The translations under genes and the position numbers were made by a program. This document shows, one piece after another, positions 1 to 12,934 of a DNA stretch of 64,000 nucleotides; position 1 is the first letter of the stretch, and every line of letters starts with the position of its first letter. The notes below the pieces were generated by a model. That model did no database searches, was not told the origin of the DNA, and worked only from the letters and a program-made list of their open reading frames with translations. The DNA is from Echinometra lucunter (taxonomy: Eukaryota; Echinodermata; Echinoidea; Camarodonta; Echinometridae): positions 1,008,093-1,072,092 of the forward strand of contig CM057165.1 in NCBI GenBank assembly GCA_029962745.1, written 5' to 3'.

Positions 1-621
1 AATTTTTCTAATTATGCTGATTTATTAAGTGCTTGATTTTGGCCTCGGTCCAATGCACTTGATGTTAGTAAATGGTGGGATGGAGCTTTTAAATGGATAA
101 CGTCTGTTTCACTTCTGAAGGTAGTTGATGATTAAGGCTCAATTAATCTCTTTCGTTCAGTAGTAGATATTATGAATGATTCTGTGCCGTACTGTCAGTC
201 GAGGTAGCCTTCGTTAATTAGAAGAGTAACACGCTAATTACAGCCAGGTTGGTAACAACAATCGTCATTGCATTTCGTTCACTCTGGATCGAATAAAAAA
301 CCAAGGGGCCTAGGACTGACAAAGCTTGAAAGTGAAAACTACTCATCAATTTCCCTCTTTTCCCTAAAGTCCTCAAAAACATATAGGCCCTGCACCTCCT
401 CCCTCAATAGATCTATACTAAATGGAACATATTTCTAAAGACTCATGGCAATTAAGGCACGCATTCAATGAATTGGTAATAGCAGAGAATGGTAAACAAG
501 GAATAGCAAAACAGAAAAAATAACCTAATTTTCAATCAACTTCCTTTCACCGGTCTTATTTTCCTTAATTTATATAAATTTTCATCCAAAAGCGTAACGG
601 TTGTCAAGTGGGAGATGCATG
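1..621. other. Unique AT-rich sequence
   Basis: No gene, mobile element or strong repeat is visible here; open frames are short and lack coding character. Confidence 0.5.
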
Positions 622-692
622 CCGATGTGGGGGTGTGTGCGCGTGTGAGGTGTACGTGTGTGAGGGTGTGTGGGTGTGTGTGTGCGTGTGTG
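622..692 (+). repeat. Impure GT-rich microsatellite
   Basis: A GT-dominated run broken by GC, GA and GG steps. The short His/Thr-rich frame read through its complement is an artefact of the repeat. Confidence 0.85.
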
Positions 693-894
693 TAGATTTA
701 AAAAAAAAAGATGCACGCTTTGTTTGAGGTAATCCTTGTTAACCACGCTCGATTTTTGACTTGCTTGTGATCCCGTCATATCAAATTAATTTGATTTCAT
801 TTTAGTCTGAGTGCAAGTAAAATGCAGACCGGTCATTGCTTCAACTTTTACCTATTTTTCCTAACGAATTTTTTTCAAACGTTTCTGTATTCCT

Positions 895-910
895 CCCCCC
901 CCCCCCCCCC
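895..910. repeat. Poly-C run (16 C)
   Basis: Uninterrupted cytosines, one of more than 30 long G or C runs in this otherwise AT-rich window. Confidence 0.9.
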
Positions 911-960
911 TCCAAGAAACTTTGCTAAAAAAGTGGTCTTAGCAGTAATCCGTGAAAGAA

Positions 961-1021
961 GATCAAATTACGAAAGTAATATTGATATTTCAACTATCAA
1001 GGTTACTTTCGTAATTTGATC
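961..1021. other. 61-nt near-perfect hairpin, pre-miRNA-sized
   Basis: The 19-bp arms 961-979 and 1003-1021 are perfect reverse complements (GATCAAATTACGAAAGTAA). A T-G pair, one mismatch and six more pairs (982-987 with 995-1000) follow, leaving a 7-nt loop. Stem and loop size match an animal microRNA precursor, but such perfection also fits a tiny fold-back element. No transcription evidence is available from sequence alone. Confidence 0.6.
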
Positions 1022-3078
1022 AACATTCGGGACTATGCACAATCTTCACTCCATGTGGGATTTTCAAGTTAGGAGAGCGTTTAAGCGGACAAAACGCATT
1101 GACATATATGGTAAATTCGTAAAAATTAGGAAAAGTAACAAGAAAGCATCTGTACGATGAATATGCGTTATTCCAATCTGGGCACATAATGCAGTCACAT
1201 TTCATTAACACATGACTCAGAAGGCCTTTTGGGGTAAAATGAAGCCAACATCAAAGCTCTGTATCATTTAGATTTATCAGAAGCATCATGTATCTTTGCA
1301 ATGCGGGCACAATTTGGAAGACATGGCATTATGATGAAGAATATTTTCCGATATCCCGCCTGCCTTGGATTGGCCTCTGAACAATAAAATAAACTCTGCC
1401 CGTCTCCAGCTATTTATTGATTTACGAGTTCACTTTCCATTCATCCAGGTACATAATGCTCACCGATGGATCAACAAGGCTATAATCAAGTGAAAGATTT
1501 CTTGATTGAACTTCACCGGGAAGCATCTTGTTTTTAAAATAAGCCTTCTTACATGTCTTAGAACCAAATTTCCCTTTACATCTACCGGTTCTTGGTTAGG
1601 CAACATATCAAATTATCACTTTTATATTCGAATCGAACTGAATTAACATCGGATGTTAATTCAATAAGCCCCTTCGTATATTCACTGCGTTGATAAGGAG
1701 TGGACATGCCTATTAGACATTCCAGGAATAGATTCTAAAATGAGGTCATGTGCACTCCCATTTTAACCTGAATTTTGCAATATCTTCTGAAGGGGTCTTC
1801 CCTTAGATGCAAGATAAAGTACTACATATCATACACACTCTCACTAGGGAAGCATGTCGAAAATAAAATAATTGCCACCCCCCCCCCTCCATAGGATAAA
1901 ACAAGGATAAAAACTTTATAGGATCTTATTCGCTAAGTCGGTCCGCCTTCTCGCAGATTTGATTTTGATTTCACCTCATCACATTCTGTGGCCCTTCTAC
2001 ACCACGAACATAACCAAAAAAAGCAGTGATCTCCTTTCCAAAACTGGAAAATCCTGATTCGCTACTGCTTTCATGGTCATTTATTTTTGAAAATTTAAAA
2101 TTGCTTTACGTTACCGTATAACCAAGCTGTTTGAAATGTCACTCTTGAGTTTTAATGGCAAAAGAAAGAATAAAATTTTCGAGAATGAAATTCTCATACA
2201 GCCAAACCGATTTGAAGTCGATGGTTAAACCTAAACAATAAAACTGTACTTCAGAATTTCATTGAATCAAAAAGAATCTGAAAAAAAGAAGAAGAAAAGG
2301 TTCGGAAGGGATAGAAAATTAAGTGCGTCGAACCGACCTGTAAATACAAATCCCATTGCGCTTAACTATATCGGTGCTATCTTGCTCCTTTGATTTCATC
2401 AAGGTTCCGTATGCCTTTTCTTCTTCATCTTGTCCATACACAACAAACACAGCATGGTCAACAAATGACGAAGTTTAAACAGTGGCTGTGAATGACACAG
2501 TTCTGTCACCAAATCTCAATGAAAGGGATTCACTATCTCTGTCAGCTGTTTTTTGGTAGTTTGTATCCGCAGGATTTCAGCTGTAAGAGTCACCTTTATT
2601 CCTCATCTACATAACCTCAATAGATTAGTTTAGACCTGGGCCACATATCAAATCTTCTCCGAGCTTTGCAGTAATCAGAGTTTTACCACAAAATTCAAAT
2701 TCAAAAGGAAAATAGGCAGCGTGGAAACCGTCTCATGTTGCAATACGCATGTTGGTATTCAAGGAAAGTGTTTTCTGGATTTAGATTTAGTACTGAATCG
2801 ATGCAGGAAGTCATACAACTTTTTCACTGCACAATTTTCACTTAGCAAATTAAATTACTTCCAAAATAGTGCTAAGAATGGGATAAAGCAAAAACATTGC
2901 TGTCCTCTGTTGTTTATTCCCATATGGAAATAAAAATCGCAGAAGCATCGGAATACAGGTTGATTAGAAATCTTATTTGGACAGTTAATGATTCTTTCCG
3001 GGTATTTTTTGTTTCTTATTAAAGCGTGTCATTTGTGTATACTTTTTCACAGGCACATGCCCTGGGCTTCGAAAGATA
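1022..3078. other. Unique AT-rich sequence
   Basis: Nothing recognisable except a short C run near 1880. No frame shows convincing coding bias or a domain. Confidence 0.45.
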
Positions 3079-3093
3079 GGGGGGGGGGGGGGG
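3079..3093. repeat. Poly-G run (15 G)
   Basis: Uninterrupted guanines at the 3' edge of the antisense SINE that follows; it may mark that element's boundary. Confidence 0.9.
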
Positions 3094-3358
3094 AGGTGTA
3101 ACTGATTGTGATGTGCAGGTGAACCACTTTACCGGGGTTTCCCCCTATTGCTTTTAGAACGGTGTACTTGGATCTTAAGATGCAATGGTGGTCACTCTCC
3201 ATCCAACCTCCTATTAGAAGGACCGAGTCGGGGATGGATATGCTAACACACAACGAAAGCTCAGTCATTCGTCTGCGTTGAAACCGGACCCAGGAACTTT
3301 GGCCCCGGACTTTGGCATGTCTGGTTCGACAGGCAGATGGACTAAGCTGATGTTTCAT
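3094..3358 (-). mobile_element. Degenerate tRNA-derived SINE (same family as 43039-43400)
   Basis: Read on the minus strand, blocks match the copy at 43039-43400 in the same order: a tRNA-like head with a CTGCCTGTCGAAC-type segment, then GAATGACTGA followed by TGTGTGTTA, then a GGGGAAACCCCGGT block and a final CACCTGCA/ATCCCAAT-like block. The internal pol III boxes are eroded here, so this looks like an old copy. The minus-strand frame of about 100 codons across it is fortuitous. Confidence 0.7.
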
Positions 3359-5173
3359 TTATTGTAAATTATTCAGAAAAAAAATATCTCAGAAAATCGA
3401 ATTTCACTGCAGGTGAATTTATTCACAAAACCTGTAAATGTTTCAAAGGTATGTTTCTTCATTCACAAGGATATCAGGAAATGCCGCGATCAATGACGAG
3501 TTTAAAAGTTAGACCGATTTTAGCTCCCTCTGAATCGATATTCGTGATACACCTTCACCCCACTTTCTCTGTGAAAGTTATAGCACATTCAATATCCAAC
3601 TATACAACGACAGAAATGAATGCATTAGAGTATCATTTTATTTATCTTGACATATTGACTTGTCAGTTTTTAGTATTGACTTGATAATGTGACGACTTAA
3701 ATCCAAGCGACTCAGGGTGTTAAAGCAATATGATATCATGCAAATATGAACCAGAGATCAATTTTTTTTGCTGTTTGAAAGCGTGTAGGAAGGAAAGAGT
3801 CGTGTGAATGAATAGGCTGAGGGGAAAATGGAGAGAGATTTAAGCTCTCTAAACTCCCGAAAGCGGCTGGTGAACATCATGGTCATCGCTTCCTTGGGCA
3901 GGGGCAACATTTATATAGTATTGGATTGCCTTAGGGGTATATCAGAATTCATTGCCTGCAAAAGAATCATATTGCCCCCAAGTAGTAAGACGAGAGGAAT
4001 ATTGTACCTGTCCATTAGAGTAATTGACACCTGGAAGCGAAAATGAAATTATTAGATTCTAGCGATATAACTAAAGGTGGTGATAGCGCACTCTTATACT
4101 AATCCCTGCCTCGGTTCAGTACAAGCAATCTTGCCGCTTGGAATATGGTACCTGGAACGATGCATGTATGCTATAAGTAAATAATAGCCCATATCTTAAT
4201 GCATGAAGCAAAATGTTAAAACGGAGCATCGAATGAGTAAAAAATAAAAGATCACATGTATGACACACACAGGTTTTACATTGTATCAATATATCACAGA
4301 TATGACATGTACGAGATAGGCATTGACATTAAATCTCAGTTGTATATCTCAGCGAAGTTTGAATCATATATCTGCCATGCTATTTTACAAGGAATGTCCA
4401 AATAGAAGAACTGAATAAAATTGGCGCCAAATAAAATTCAAGACTTTTCTGAAGAATATGTCCCTGGGAAAGGGGTAACAATATTTCCTCTCTTCCTATC
4501 CTAATGATATCTGGGTATACCGTTGAAAGGATGCAGACATACGAGTGACCAACTTTTCATATCAACTCCATCATTCCAGGAATGGTCCCGTGGCAAATTT
4601 AACTTGAAATGAAGTAACGAACGAATTCAAACATGTGTAGAAAACAGAATAGCTTCATTTCAACTGCAAAGCTCACTTTTTAGATTTTTAAAGCATTGTT
4701 TTTTCTAGCATCTAGCATTTGTTTCGCCCTCTGAACACGTTTGACCAGAGTGTGTCTAGAGTCCATCGCGGATCCATTTTCAAGGTTCGAATGGAATCAC
4801 TCAGAGAGACATTATGAAAATACAAGGATTTTTTTTTTTCCGGAGGCGATGAAAAAGAAGAAAGGTAAAGCTAACAAATTACTTAATTCTTACCTTGTAA
4901 AGTACATGTACATACATTTTCTTCAGACCGAAACAATTTTGCTATAAATGACGTGTGTATGGGCTAATGCCTTAATAAACAGATTTTTACAGATGATATT
5001 CCGTTCAAATTTGACCCTCTTTTTCCTTTGCCACACTGTTTGGAATAACCCATGGAGTACCACAAGGATTCGCCTTAGGACCGTTGTTATCTACTACGGA
5101 AATGACCAAGGAGTAAATAATGCTAGATGTTTATACTGTATGCGGACTTTATCTAAGTGCACGGAAAAAATCT
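3359..5173. other. Unique sequence
   Basis: No repeat family or coding region recognised. Several 60-80 codon frames exist, but they begin at non-ATG codons or lack any domain or splice context. Confidence 0.4.
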
Positions 5174-5337
5174 CCTGGGCTCCGTAACACAAAAATTTGC
5201 ACTCAATCGCAAAGTTGTAACAGCCAATCAAGACCATTGTTTCATGCGCACTCGTTCATAAAGGTGACCCTGGACCAATCAGAATGGTTGTTTTAAATTT
5301 GCGATCGATGGCAAACCTTTGTGTTACGGGCCCCAGG
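5174..5337. mobile_element. Fold-back MITE, family d
   Basis: The ends CCTGGGCTCCGTAACACAAA and the complement of TTTGTGTTACGGGCCCCAGG form imperfect terminal inverted repeats of about 25 bp. Subterminal TTTGC and GCAAA blocks extend the fold. There is no coding capacity. The terminal motif resembles those of families a, b and c in this window. Confidence 0.75.
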
Positions 5338-5657
5338 ACACTATTTCAAGGGTAATACGTCATAGTCTGCTCCCATTGGCTTTTTAGTAAGAAACTTTAA
5401 TAATGATTAATTGCAAGTCAGTGAATGCTATTTTATTCATGTGTGTCCTTTCATTTCATGGCCATAGACGAGAAATGAAGCACGAACCTATAAAGAATTC
5501 ACACTTCTCAGTCATACTAGTGAAAACCAGACGATCAAAGTCTTTCATCGATATGAAACTTTCATCAATACGATAACTTACAATGACCATAATCAAGCAG
5601 ACACAGGTATAGAAACTGTAATCTCGGCTTTAGTCTCTCAGGTCATATCGTGAATTT

Positions 5658-5924
5658 CATACGGTGTTGTGGTCTAGTGAATACGTCTCCTGACAGTGGA
5701 TCACATGTTTCGCGGTTCGAGTCCCGATAACGAGTTTTGGGTACCTGTGAGGATTGCCGAAAGCCACTGTGATTGTCTTTGCCATTGCTTCACATTCATG
5801 CGAACGGTACAAATTTATTGTAGGAGTGCTCTCTAAGGAGTGGAGATGGTGCACACTCGTGTGTGGACAAGTAAAGCGCCACATTGATGTAACGTATTAG
5901 TATCATTATCATCATCATCATCAT

Positions 5925-5975
<51 letters not shown>

Positions 5976-5990
5976 TAATAATAATAATAC
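5658..5990 (+). mobile_element. tRNA-derived SINE with TAA-repeat tail
   Basis: A tRNA-like head carries an A-box-like segment (GTGGTCTAGTGAATACG) and a near-consensus B box (GGTTCGAGTCC at about 5717), the internal RNA polymerase III promoter of tRNA-derived SINEs. An unrelated body follows, and the element ends in ATC and TAA triplet repeats. It is not a functional tRNA gene, because no acceptor stem closes around the head. Confidence 0.75.
5903..5990 (+). repeat. ATC then TAA trinucleotide microsatellite
   Basis: About 25 bp of ATC repeats run into about 60 bp of TAA repeats with two interruptions; it forms the 3' tail of the SINE. Confidence 0.9.
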
Positions 5991-6362
5991 AATAATTAAA
6001 TAGATTTATATAATGCAGCTACTATAACAATATACTCTACTGTGCTGTGATGCAACATATAGCTTCAGTCAATGCTACTGCTTAAAGATCAAACATATAC
6101 TATTACTATTATTATCAAAAGTAATATCTTAAATCCATGGAAAATGCAACCCTTTTTTTAAATACCTAATATAAAGTATGTATTTCATAATGTTCTCTAT
6201 CATAATTGAACTAAAGCATGTAAAGTTTTAATAACATTGTGATAAGTGCACAAACAGCACCAATGATGAGACAAAGAAGACCACTTGAGGTGCGCGCGCA
6301 CGAATTTTCCAGCACATGATTATTAAACAATTACATTTTGATGAAGATCATATCATACCATC

Positions 6363-6632
6363 AGGGGAGCGTTTCATAAAGCTCTTCGTAAAGTTACGCA
6401 TGATTTTACTATTGACTTAAATATGAAGTGCCAAATGGGATGCCCCAAGTTTTTCTTGACGTTTTCAACAAAGTGTGACTGCATTTCCCATAATCTCAAT
6501 TAAATTTTGGCAAAATTTTTTCACCTTTAGCTGATGTGATTTATAATGATTGAGAATCACATTTACCTTGCCATATTCAAGTTGTTCGTAAAGTCATTCG
6601 TAACTTTACGAACAGTTTTATGAAACACCCCT
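6363..6632. mobile_element. Fold-back MITE, family e, copy 1
   Basis: The left end GTTTCATAAAGCTCTTCGTA continues into AAGTTACG and is mirrored by CGTAACTTTACGAACAG followed by TTTTATGAAACACCCCT. The interior (TGGGATGCCC, CCCATAATCTCAATTAAATT, TAATGATTGAGAATC) matches the copy at 45847-46175, which has about 57 bp more in the middle. Its right end abuts family a with no spacer. Confidence 0.85.
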
Positions 6633-6793
6633 GGGGCCCGTTGCATAAAACTTTTGCCGGAGTTTTTTTATGGCAAAATTTGAGGAAACTACGGCAAAAA
6701 ATAAAATTGCCATAGTTTTCCATTACATAAAAATTAGCCAGACTTTTTTTGCCAGAAAAAAGTCTGGCAAAAGTTTTATGCAACAGGCCCCTG
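6633..6793. mobile_element. Fold-back MITE, family a, copy 1
   Basis: Terminal inverted repeats read GGGGCCCGTTGCATAAAACT inward and its complement outward, with subterminal TTTTGCC repeats, giving an almost complete hairpin of about 160 bp. Further copies lie at 55836-56000 and 63232-63398. It has no coding capacity. Confidence 0.88.
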
Positions 6794-7039
6794 GAGTATA
6801 AATGTGGGAATAATTTAAACAAATGTATTTGCAATTTTTTTTTGTGGACCTCTTGATCTTTTTTGTTAAGTGCAAACATGACCATGAGCTACCATACAAT
6901 AATGAAAAAAAAATCTGTAAGAAAAATTCATTCGGTGCTTACTTATTCTCCTTTGTAACACTCTACATTCTGTCTAGTGCCATAGCCCTACAAAATTTTG
7001 ACGGTGACTTTAAACCGCGGAGCCATCAATCTACGTTTC

Positions 7040-8045
7040 TCCTACAGGTCAATTCATCCAGGTGTCCACAGATTATGGAGGCGCTCCTTCAGAAGATTGT
7101 CTGACATTCACTCCTCAGCGGGGAGTACATCTTCATTAAACCACTCAAGGGACGAGTGGAAGAAAGGGTACGAGAATGGGGGGTTGGAGGGATAGAACGA
7201 TGTAATGGGGTAATATTTTAGAGCCAACACGGCACTATCAACATGATCAAAGAAGAATTGGCGCTGCGGAATTCCAAGATGGGCGCCCTTACAGGCAGGT
7301 GTGATGGGATAGGGCGGTAAAGTAACTTTTTGTAAACATCCTTCATGACACCTCTTAATGAAGGGGGGGGGGGCAAAAAGTGCAATAAAGGGTGGGGCGA
7401 AAATAGTTAAGTATATAATGGGCAATATGATATAACCACTACATACTATCATCGTAAACAAGGTGCCGCGGCGCCAAGTACAAAGATGCGTCCATAGACA
7501 GGTGTGATGAGTTTTGGGGTTTTATAAACTTTCTTGTTTTCTGGAAATTGTTCATTACACCTCCTGAAGGTGTGTACAAAGGGATACAAGAATAGAATCG
7601 GACGTTCGGGTGAGTACTTTAATGGGGTAATATTTCATAACACCAATACACAATTAGGCAATGTATGCCTTTTATAATAGCAAGTGTAAGTGTTTTGAGC
7701 GTTGTCTCAACTTTATTTTCGTAAACATCCTTCATTAAACCACTCATAAAAGATGTGCGGAAGAGATAATAGAATTGGGATAGAGCGTAAGTGGTAAGGA
7801 CTTTAATAGGGTAATATTTTATCATTCTGAGAGAGAGAGAGAGGGGGGGAGAGAAAGAGAGAGAGAGTGAAAGCGAGAGAGAGAGAGAGAGGAGCACTAC
7901 CGCGGACGACGCCATAATTCTTCTCGTTTTGAATAAAATTCTTTATTTTAGCACGCCACTTGTGGTGGGTGAGTAGAGAGTTACTATGAAGGCAGGAGGA
8001 TGATAGTTAAGTATATGATGGAACATAACAAACATATCCTATTAA
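7040..8045 (+). repeat. Decayed tandem array, unit about 205 bp
   Basis: A block resembling ACATCCTTCATTAAACCACT, then TAATGGGGTAATATTTTA about 75 bp on, recurs with anchors near 7127, 7335, 7547 and 7727. A second block, ACAGGTGTGATG, occurs at two successive units (7290s and 7500). A third, AGTTAAGTATATRATGG, occurs near 7407 and 8004. Units are heavily diverged, so the array is old. Frames crossing it are not coding. Confidence 0.65.
7829..7891. repeat. GA microsatellite
   Basis: Impure GA repeat with a G7 interruption, embedded in the decayed 205-bp array. Confidence 0.9.
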
Positions 8046-10764
8046 ACTGGATCAGGCGTTGAAGATTACCCCAAAAGGCACCTATACTGGTGCTGGAGTT
8101 GTGTCAACTTTCAGAGCAGCTTGGTGAGTTCGAAAAAAAGGACAAACGTTTTTCCTTGAAAGAATAGCACTGAGGACACATGATGAAAGTATGTTTCCTA
8201 CTAACATATGGTTACATATTTTATATTTTTTAAAGCGACATAAGTAGACTCGTGAAAAAATATGGAAAGGGTCACTATTTGGTAACGATAAGAAATATTT
8301 TGACATGTGCAGCTTACCTATGCACCCCCCCCCCCTCCCCTCCATCATTGTCCATAACCATCCATTTTTATACCAAGCACATTTTTCTGTTTTTCCCAAT
8401 CCTATATCATAATACATTTTGCATCACAGTCTTATACAGCAATATTTTTACTCTCTATCCGCTTCTATACCCCCATCATCTTTTAATCTCCTTCCCTACT
8501 GTCCATTTTAACTGTCGATGAAAAGATGAAAATATTGTCTATTTTTAGTGCCATAACTGTTTATAAATCCCAACTTTTAGCTATCTAATATTCTTTTCTT
8601 AATAAAAAGCAAACACTTCTATCACTTATTGGATTTTGATTTGCGTAATTGCGAATTACGTACATGACGTATGTGTTGTGAGCATTTCCCAGAAAATTCA
8701 GTTTCATCTTAAAGAACTATACCCTCCCATAATCCATCACATCTAGAAATTCATTGTTTATGGATTCGGAATTAAGAAAGAACGTACTTTACGATTGAGC
8801 TATCAACATACTCTCTGCTGAAAGGGAAAGACGGGGAAGATAAGATTGTAATGGAGGAAAGATTTTTTCGTAGGTTGTTTAGACATGGCTACAACTGATT
8901 TATCAACAGTACGCGCCAACAAAATGTCTGCAGGAAATGATAAAAGTACGCAGGTAAGAATGTCACACGGTAGCTTTGATTTCATACCGCTAACCGAGGT
9001 TTAAATGGTAGTTTTCTGGGGATGAGCAGGACATGAGCCGGCTCAAGGATAGGCTGGTAACACTACAGGAAGGGATACAGGGTATTTCCATATTAATGAA
9101 ATGCGCCCTCTGATGTGGGGCCGTTAGTAGTCTCCCCCTCCCCCCCCCCCAACACACACACTGGTTCTGAACCCCTGACAACAATTTTTAAATAAAAATG
9201 ATATTTATGAAGTCCTGAATCTGTAATCGTGCCCTTCCTAATGAAATTTTACTCAAAGAACGTAAATCAATTCAAGAGGCCTTCTGTCTTTTGCTAATGC
9301 TTTTTTCCAAAATCCACCACAATTTTGCTTCCCACTGTAATAAAAATTTCATCAAAGTAACCCCAACAACCCCTCTATATTTTTCTTGTCACTGTTCATT
9401 TTCCGCCTCAATCAAAGCTTTATAAAAAGTACAGTGCCGTGTGAATGCTCCGTTAGTGATAGAAGCGTGGTGAAAGTTGAAGCTTTTGATTAAGCCATCC
9501 CGTTTTTAAAAACTCTATTGGCGAATATTCCACGCCGGATTCTGCATCTCCTTGTCTGAGATTGATAACCGTGTTTGCCCTCGGATTAAGGAGGCGAGCC
9601 CAAAACCCGAGAACAGATTCGCTAGAGATACGCACAGGAAGCATCATCATGTACGGAAACCAGTACGATGTGATTACTAGAGATTTAGATGATCAGGAAC
9701 ATCTATATGCATTAAGCGAATCCTCTTCTTATTATAGCATATCTCTCCATTCCTGGCTGTATATACAGGATGAACTGTAAGCAGCAATGTACATCATTAA
9801 ATTAGGGCAGGAGGGACTGATCGGAGCGCATAATTATTAAAAAATATTATACTCAACGCATTGCTTGTTCGTATTGTGTAGATTCAGGCACTTTCCATTA
9901 ATTAAAAAGCTTCTTTTCTTTCTTTAGCGCCATTAAAGGTTAGGCCTAAATGGAGGTGAATTCAAATTGCAGGGGTATGGTTATCAAACAACGCTTTTAA
10001 GAAAGAAATAGCATATCTCTGTAAAATTCCCCACCCTCTCTCTGTCATACTCTTTTTCTGTCTCTCGTTTCAACATCTAAATATACCTTTATATTATTTT
10101 GTCTCAAACCATCTCGTCTCAGTAATTCTTGACCACAATGAAACAACTATCCTTTCCTCTGACATTCTGTAGACAAATTGTTGCCGAATAAAGGTTGAGG
10201 CTGAAATGCTTCACGATGAACATTCTGTATGTCAAGGTCATTCCAAGGGGAGCACCATCTCTTACAAAGGAAACGAAAGCTCTAAACGTCATCTTATCGG
10301 GAAATGGACATCAGATATGGACATGTATAGTGTTGCAATTTTTCTCCGAAATAGTACAAAAAGAGCGGTTAACCTAGGATGTATAAGTGGACATTAGGTA
10401 GGAGAACGGTTGGCAGTGCATTTCTTTAGAACATACAGAGAGATTTTTACACTTTCTTTAGTATGCAAATGAATCAGTCACTATTGCAAATAAAATTCGA
10501 GTTCCATATAATCAAAATCAATATAATCATCATGATGATCGACTTTAGGAATAGAACATTAAGTGATAAAAAACCATTGCTTCTATCACTGTCACAGTCA
10601 CTAGCTCTAATCCGACCGTTACGTATCATGCCTGTTATACATTTATAAATCCCCAATTTGGTATTACAGGAGATCATCATCAACCGCATAGTTGAGAAAA
10701 GTGAAAATCATACGACAAACTGTTATACCTCTATACTCTTTATTTCTGTGTTGCAGAGATAGAT
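8046..10764. other. Mostly unique sequence
   Basis: C-rich runs occur near 8325 and 9133. No mobile element or coding exon could be recognised. Confidence 0.4.
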
Positions 10765-10917
10765 CTGGGCCCGTCTTACAAAGAGATGCCATTGATTCAA
10801 ATCGATCGCAACTTTGAGATTGATCTCATCTGTGTACTTAAGAGACAGGAGTTGAGATCATTCTCAGAGTTGCGATCGATTTGAGTCAATCGCAACTCTT
10901 TGTAAGACGGGGCCCAG
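10765..10917. mobile_element. Fold-back MITE, family c
   Basis: CTGGGCCCGTCTTACAAAGA at the left is mirrored by CTTTGTAAGACGGGGCCCAG at the right, and the interior TCAAATCGATCGCAACT and AGTTGCGATCGATTTGA also pair. The whole 153-bp element is therefore nearly one hairpin with a short central loop. It is the only copy in this window and is non-coding. Confidence 0.88.
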
Positions 10918-12860
10918 CTATTGATATCAGAAATATGCATTCACATTGCTCGATGGAATTTCTTAAATAACGGAGGGTTACAAAATCTAGGAATTTCAAC
11001 TTATTGGTAAAGAGAAGCAGCAGTATATAAAGTGCTTTTATAAGTCTCGTGCCACTGAACAGTTAGAAAACCACGCCCTTACCCAAGAATGTGAAAAATA
11101 TACTACTTCCGGTGTGTTGCTTTTCAAAGAACTAGATCGACCTAAAATATTTCGTAAACATTCAAATGTGTAACAAGCAAAGTTTGTGCTACAGTGTGAT
11201 TATCGATTCTAAGTGGTCTTCGATGCAACGCTGTATCAACCAATCAATGTATCTAAAAGCACACATTGTGCTATATAATATTCATTCTTCAGACGCAGCC
11301 AACATAAGTTCCTTCTTGTAGAGATAATCGCATTCTTCCTGTAAGGTTCCAACACAATTTTGAACTTCTAGTATTCTTAAGATACTTTATAAGATATAGA
11401 ATTAACCGTGTTACCAGTATGTTACTGTGAACAGAACTGGATGTAATAAAATCAGTATAGGCAACAACTCCACAGTCAGTGGGAGTTCCTCATGTTATTA
11501 TAGGATAATGCTCACAGCAAGAAAAAAAAAACACCTTTAACTGCTGGCGTAGAAACAGAAATACCCTGTCATTTCACCGACTAGAAGAACCTCAGAATAA
11601 GAGAAGTGAATAAATATGACATAAGTGATGAAACTGTACGACTAAAGGCTATACCGCTGTCGCTAAGGATGTGCTATTTGCAACATCCTACATATTTCAA
11701 GAACAAAATCAACAAGATAGTTAAAAGTCAAAACAGTTTTTAATTATATCTTGCAAATTAAGTATACTGTCCAAGACTTTGCAACAATGGTAACAACTCA
11801 AAGTTTACCGCTTGGCCCTTAACAGCACGATAAAAAGCTAATTGATCTTCCCTAGGTGTTATAGGGCTATTAATGACTAAGGACTTTGCATTTTAAAAAG
11901 GTGAACTCCCACGCCTCACGTTGCAATACTGATCTACTAAACTAGAAATTTGCCATTAGAATATTTATATGTTAGCAACTGAAGGGTTTATCTATCCTAA
12001 ATTCTTTGCCGAAGACACCTTAATGGCATTTAGAATCTATTTTGCGTTCGGGTGATGCCTTTCCGTTTCATGTGAAGGTTATTGAATTGATGAGGAGATT
12101 ACAAAAAAGGGTACTTAAATCAGTTTGTCGTTACTTTTGGAACAAAATAACAATCATAAACTAAAAACCCTGTCAACCCCTAATGCTTTTCTTCTTAGAT
12201 AAAGAGGCAAGATTGTAAACAAAAGATGAAGTCTTGTATGCAAACAGAAATAAGAGACATGTCTCCTTTAAATTAAGCAGTACTAATGTCTCTTGACAGA
12301 CTAGTGATACCACAAAGCACCTCCACAAGTGCCTAAAAGGGCATGGCTTCAAAGGAATCATTCGAACCCTTGAGAAGTAAGTGTCTACTAGTTTTCAGAG
12401 ATCATCGCAGTTGATACCGGTTTCATCTTCTCACCTCTATCCTTAAGTGATCTTGATGAAAACTTGATGAAAAACTTTTCACCTTAGCTAAATGCAGAGG
12501 TTCAATAAGCCCGCGTGTAAGTTATTTTTGTTTCTCGTACGCCAGTATTTTTCTTTGCCCACGTTACCTGTACTATAGGCTGTGACCTCATCCAGTGGTT
12601 AACAAAGCTGCGAACAAGAAATTTACATTCATTTCATGAATACATAACAAAAAATACGTACAATATTTGAGCAAACCCAAAGACAAATTGAATCTGAAGG
12701 CAAGGTACAACATGGGACCTGGCGTTTAAAATTGGTGGAAATTCCTATTCTACTCACCTAAAAGTTGGAGGGATGTCTTGCGGGTTTGTAAAACAAAATT
12801 GGTCCAGGAAGGAGTCGGAAACTGTCCTCGGCACACTTGAGTCTTTATATTTTTTTGCTG
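10918..12860. other. Unique sequence
   Basis: No repeat family or coding exon recognised. Confidence 0.4.
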
Positions 12861-12934
12861 TATATATTGATGGATTCTTCTACTCGATAAAGTCTTGTTG
12901 GTGAGGTTTGACGAGTTTCACTCTCGGGAAAGAA

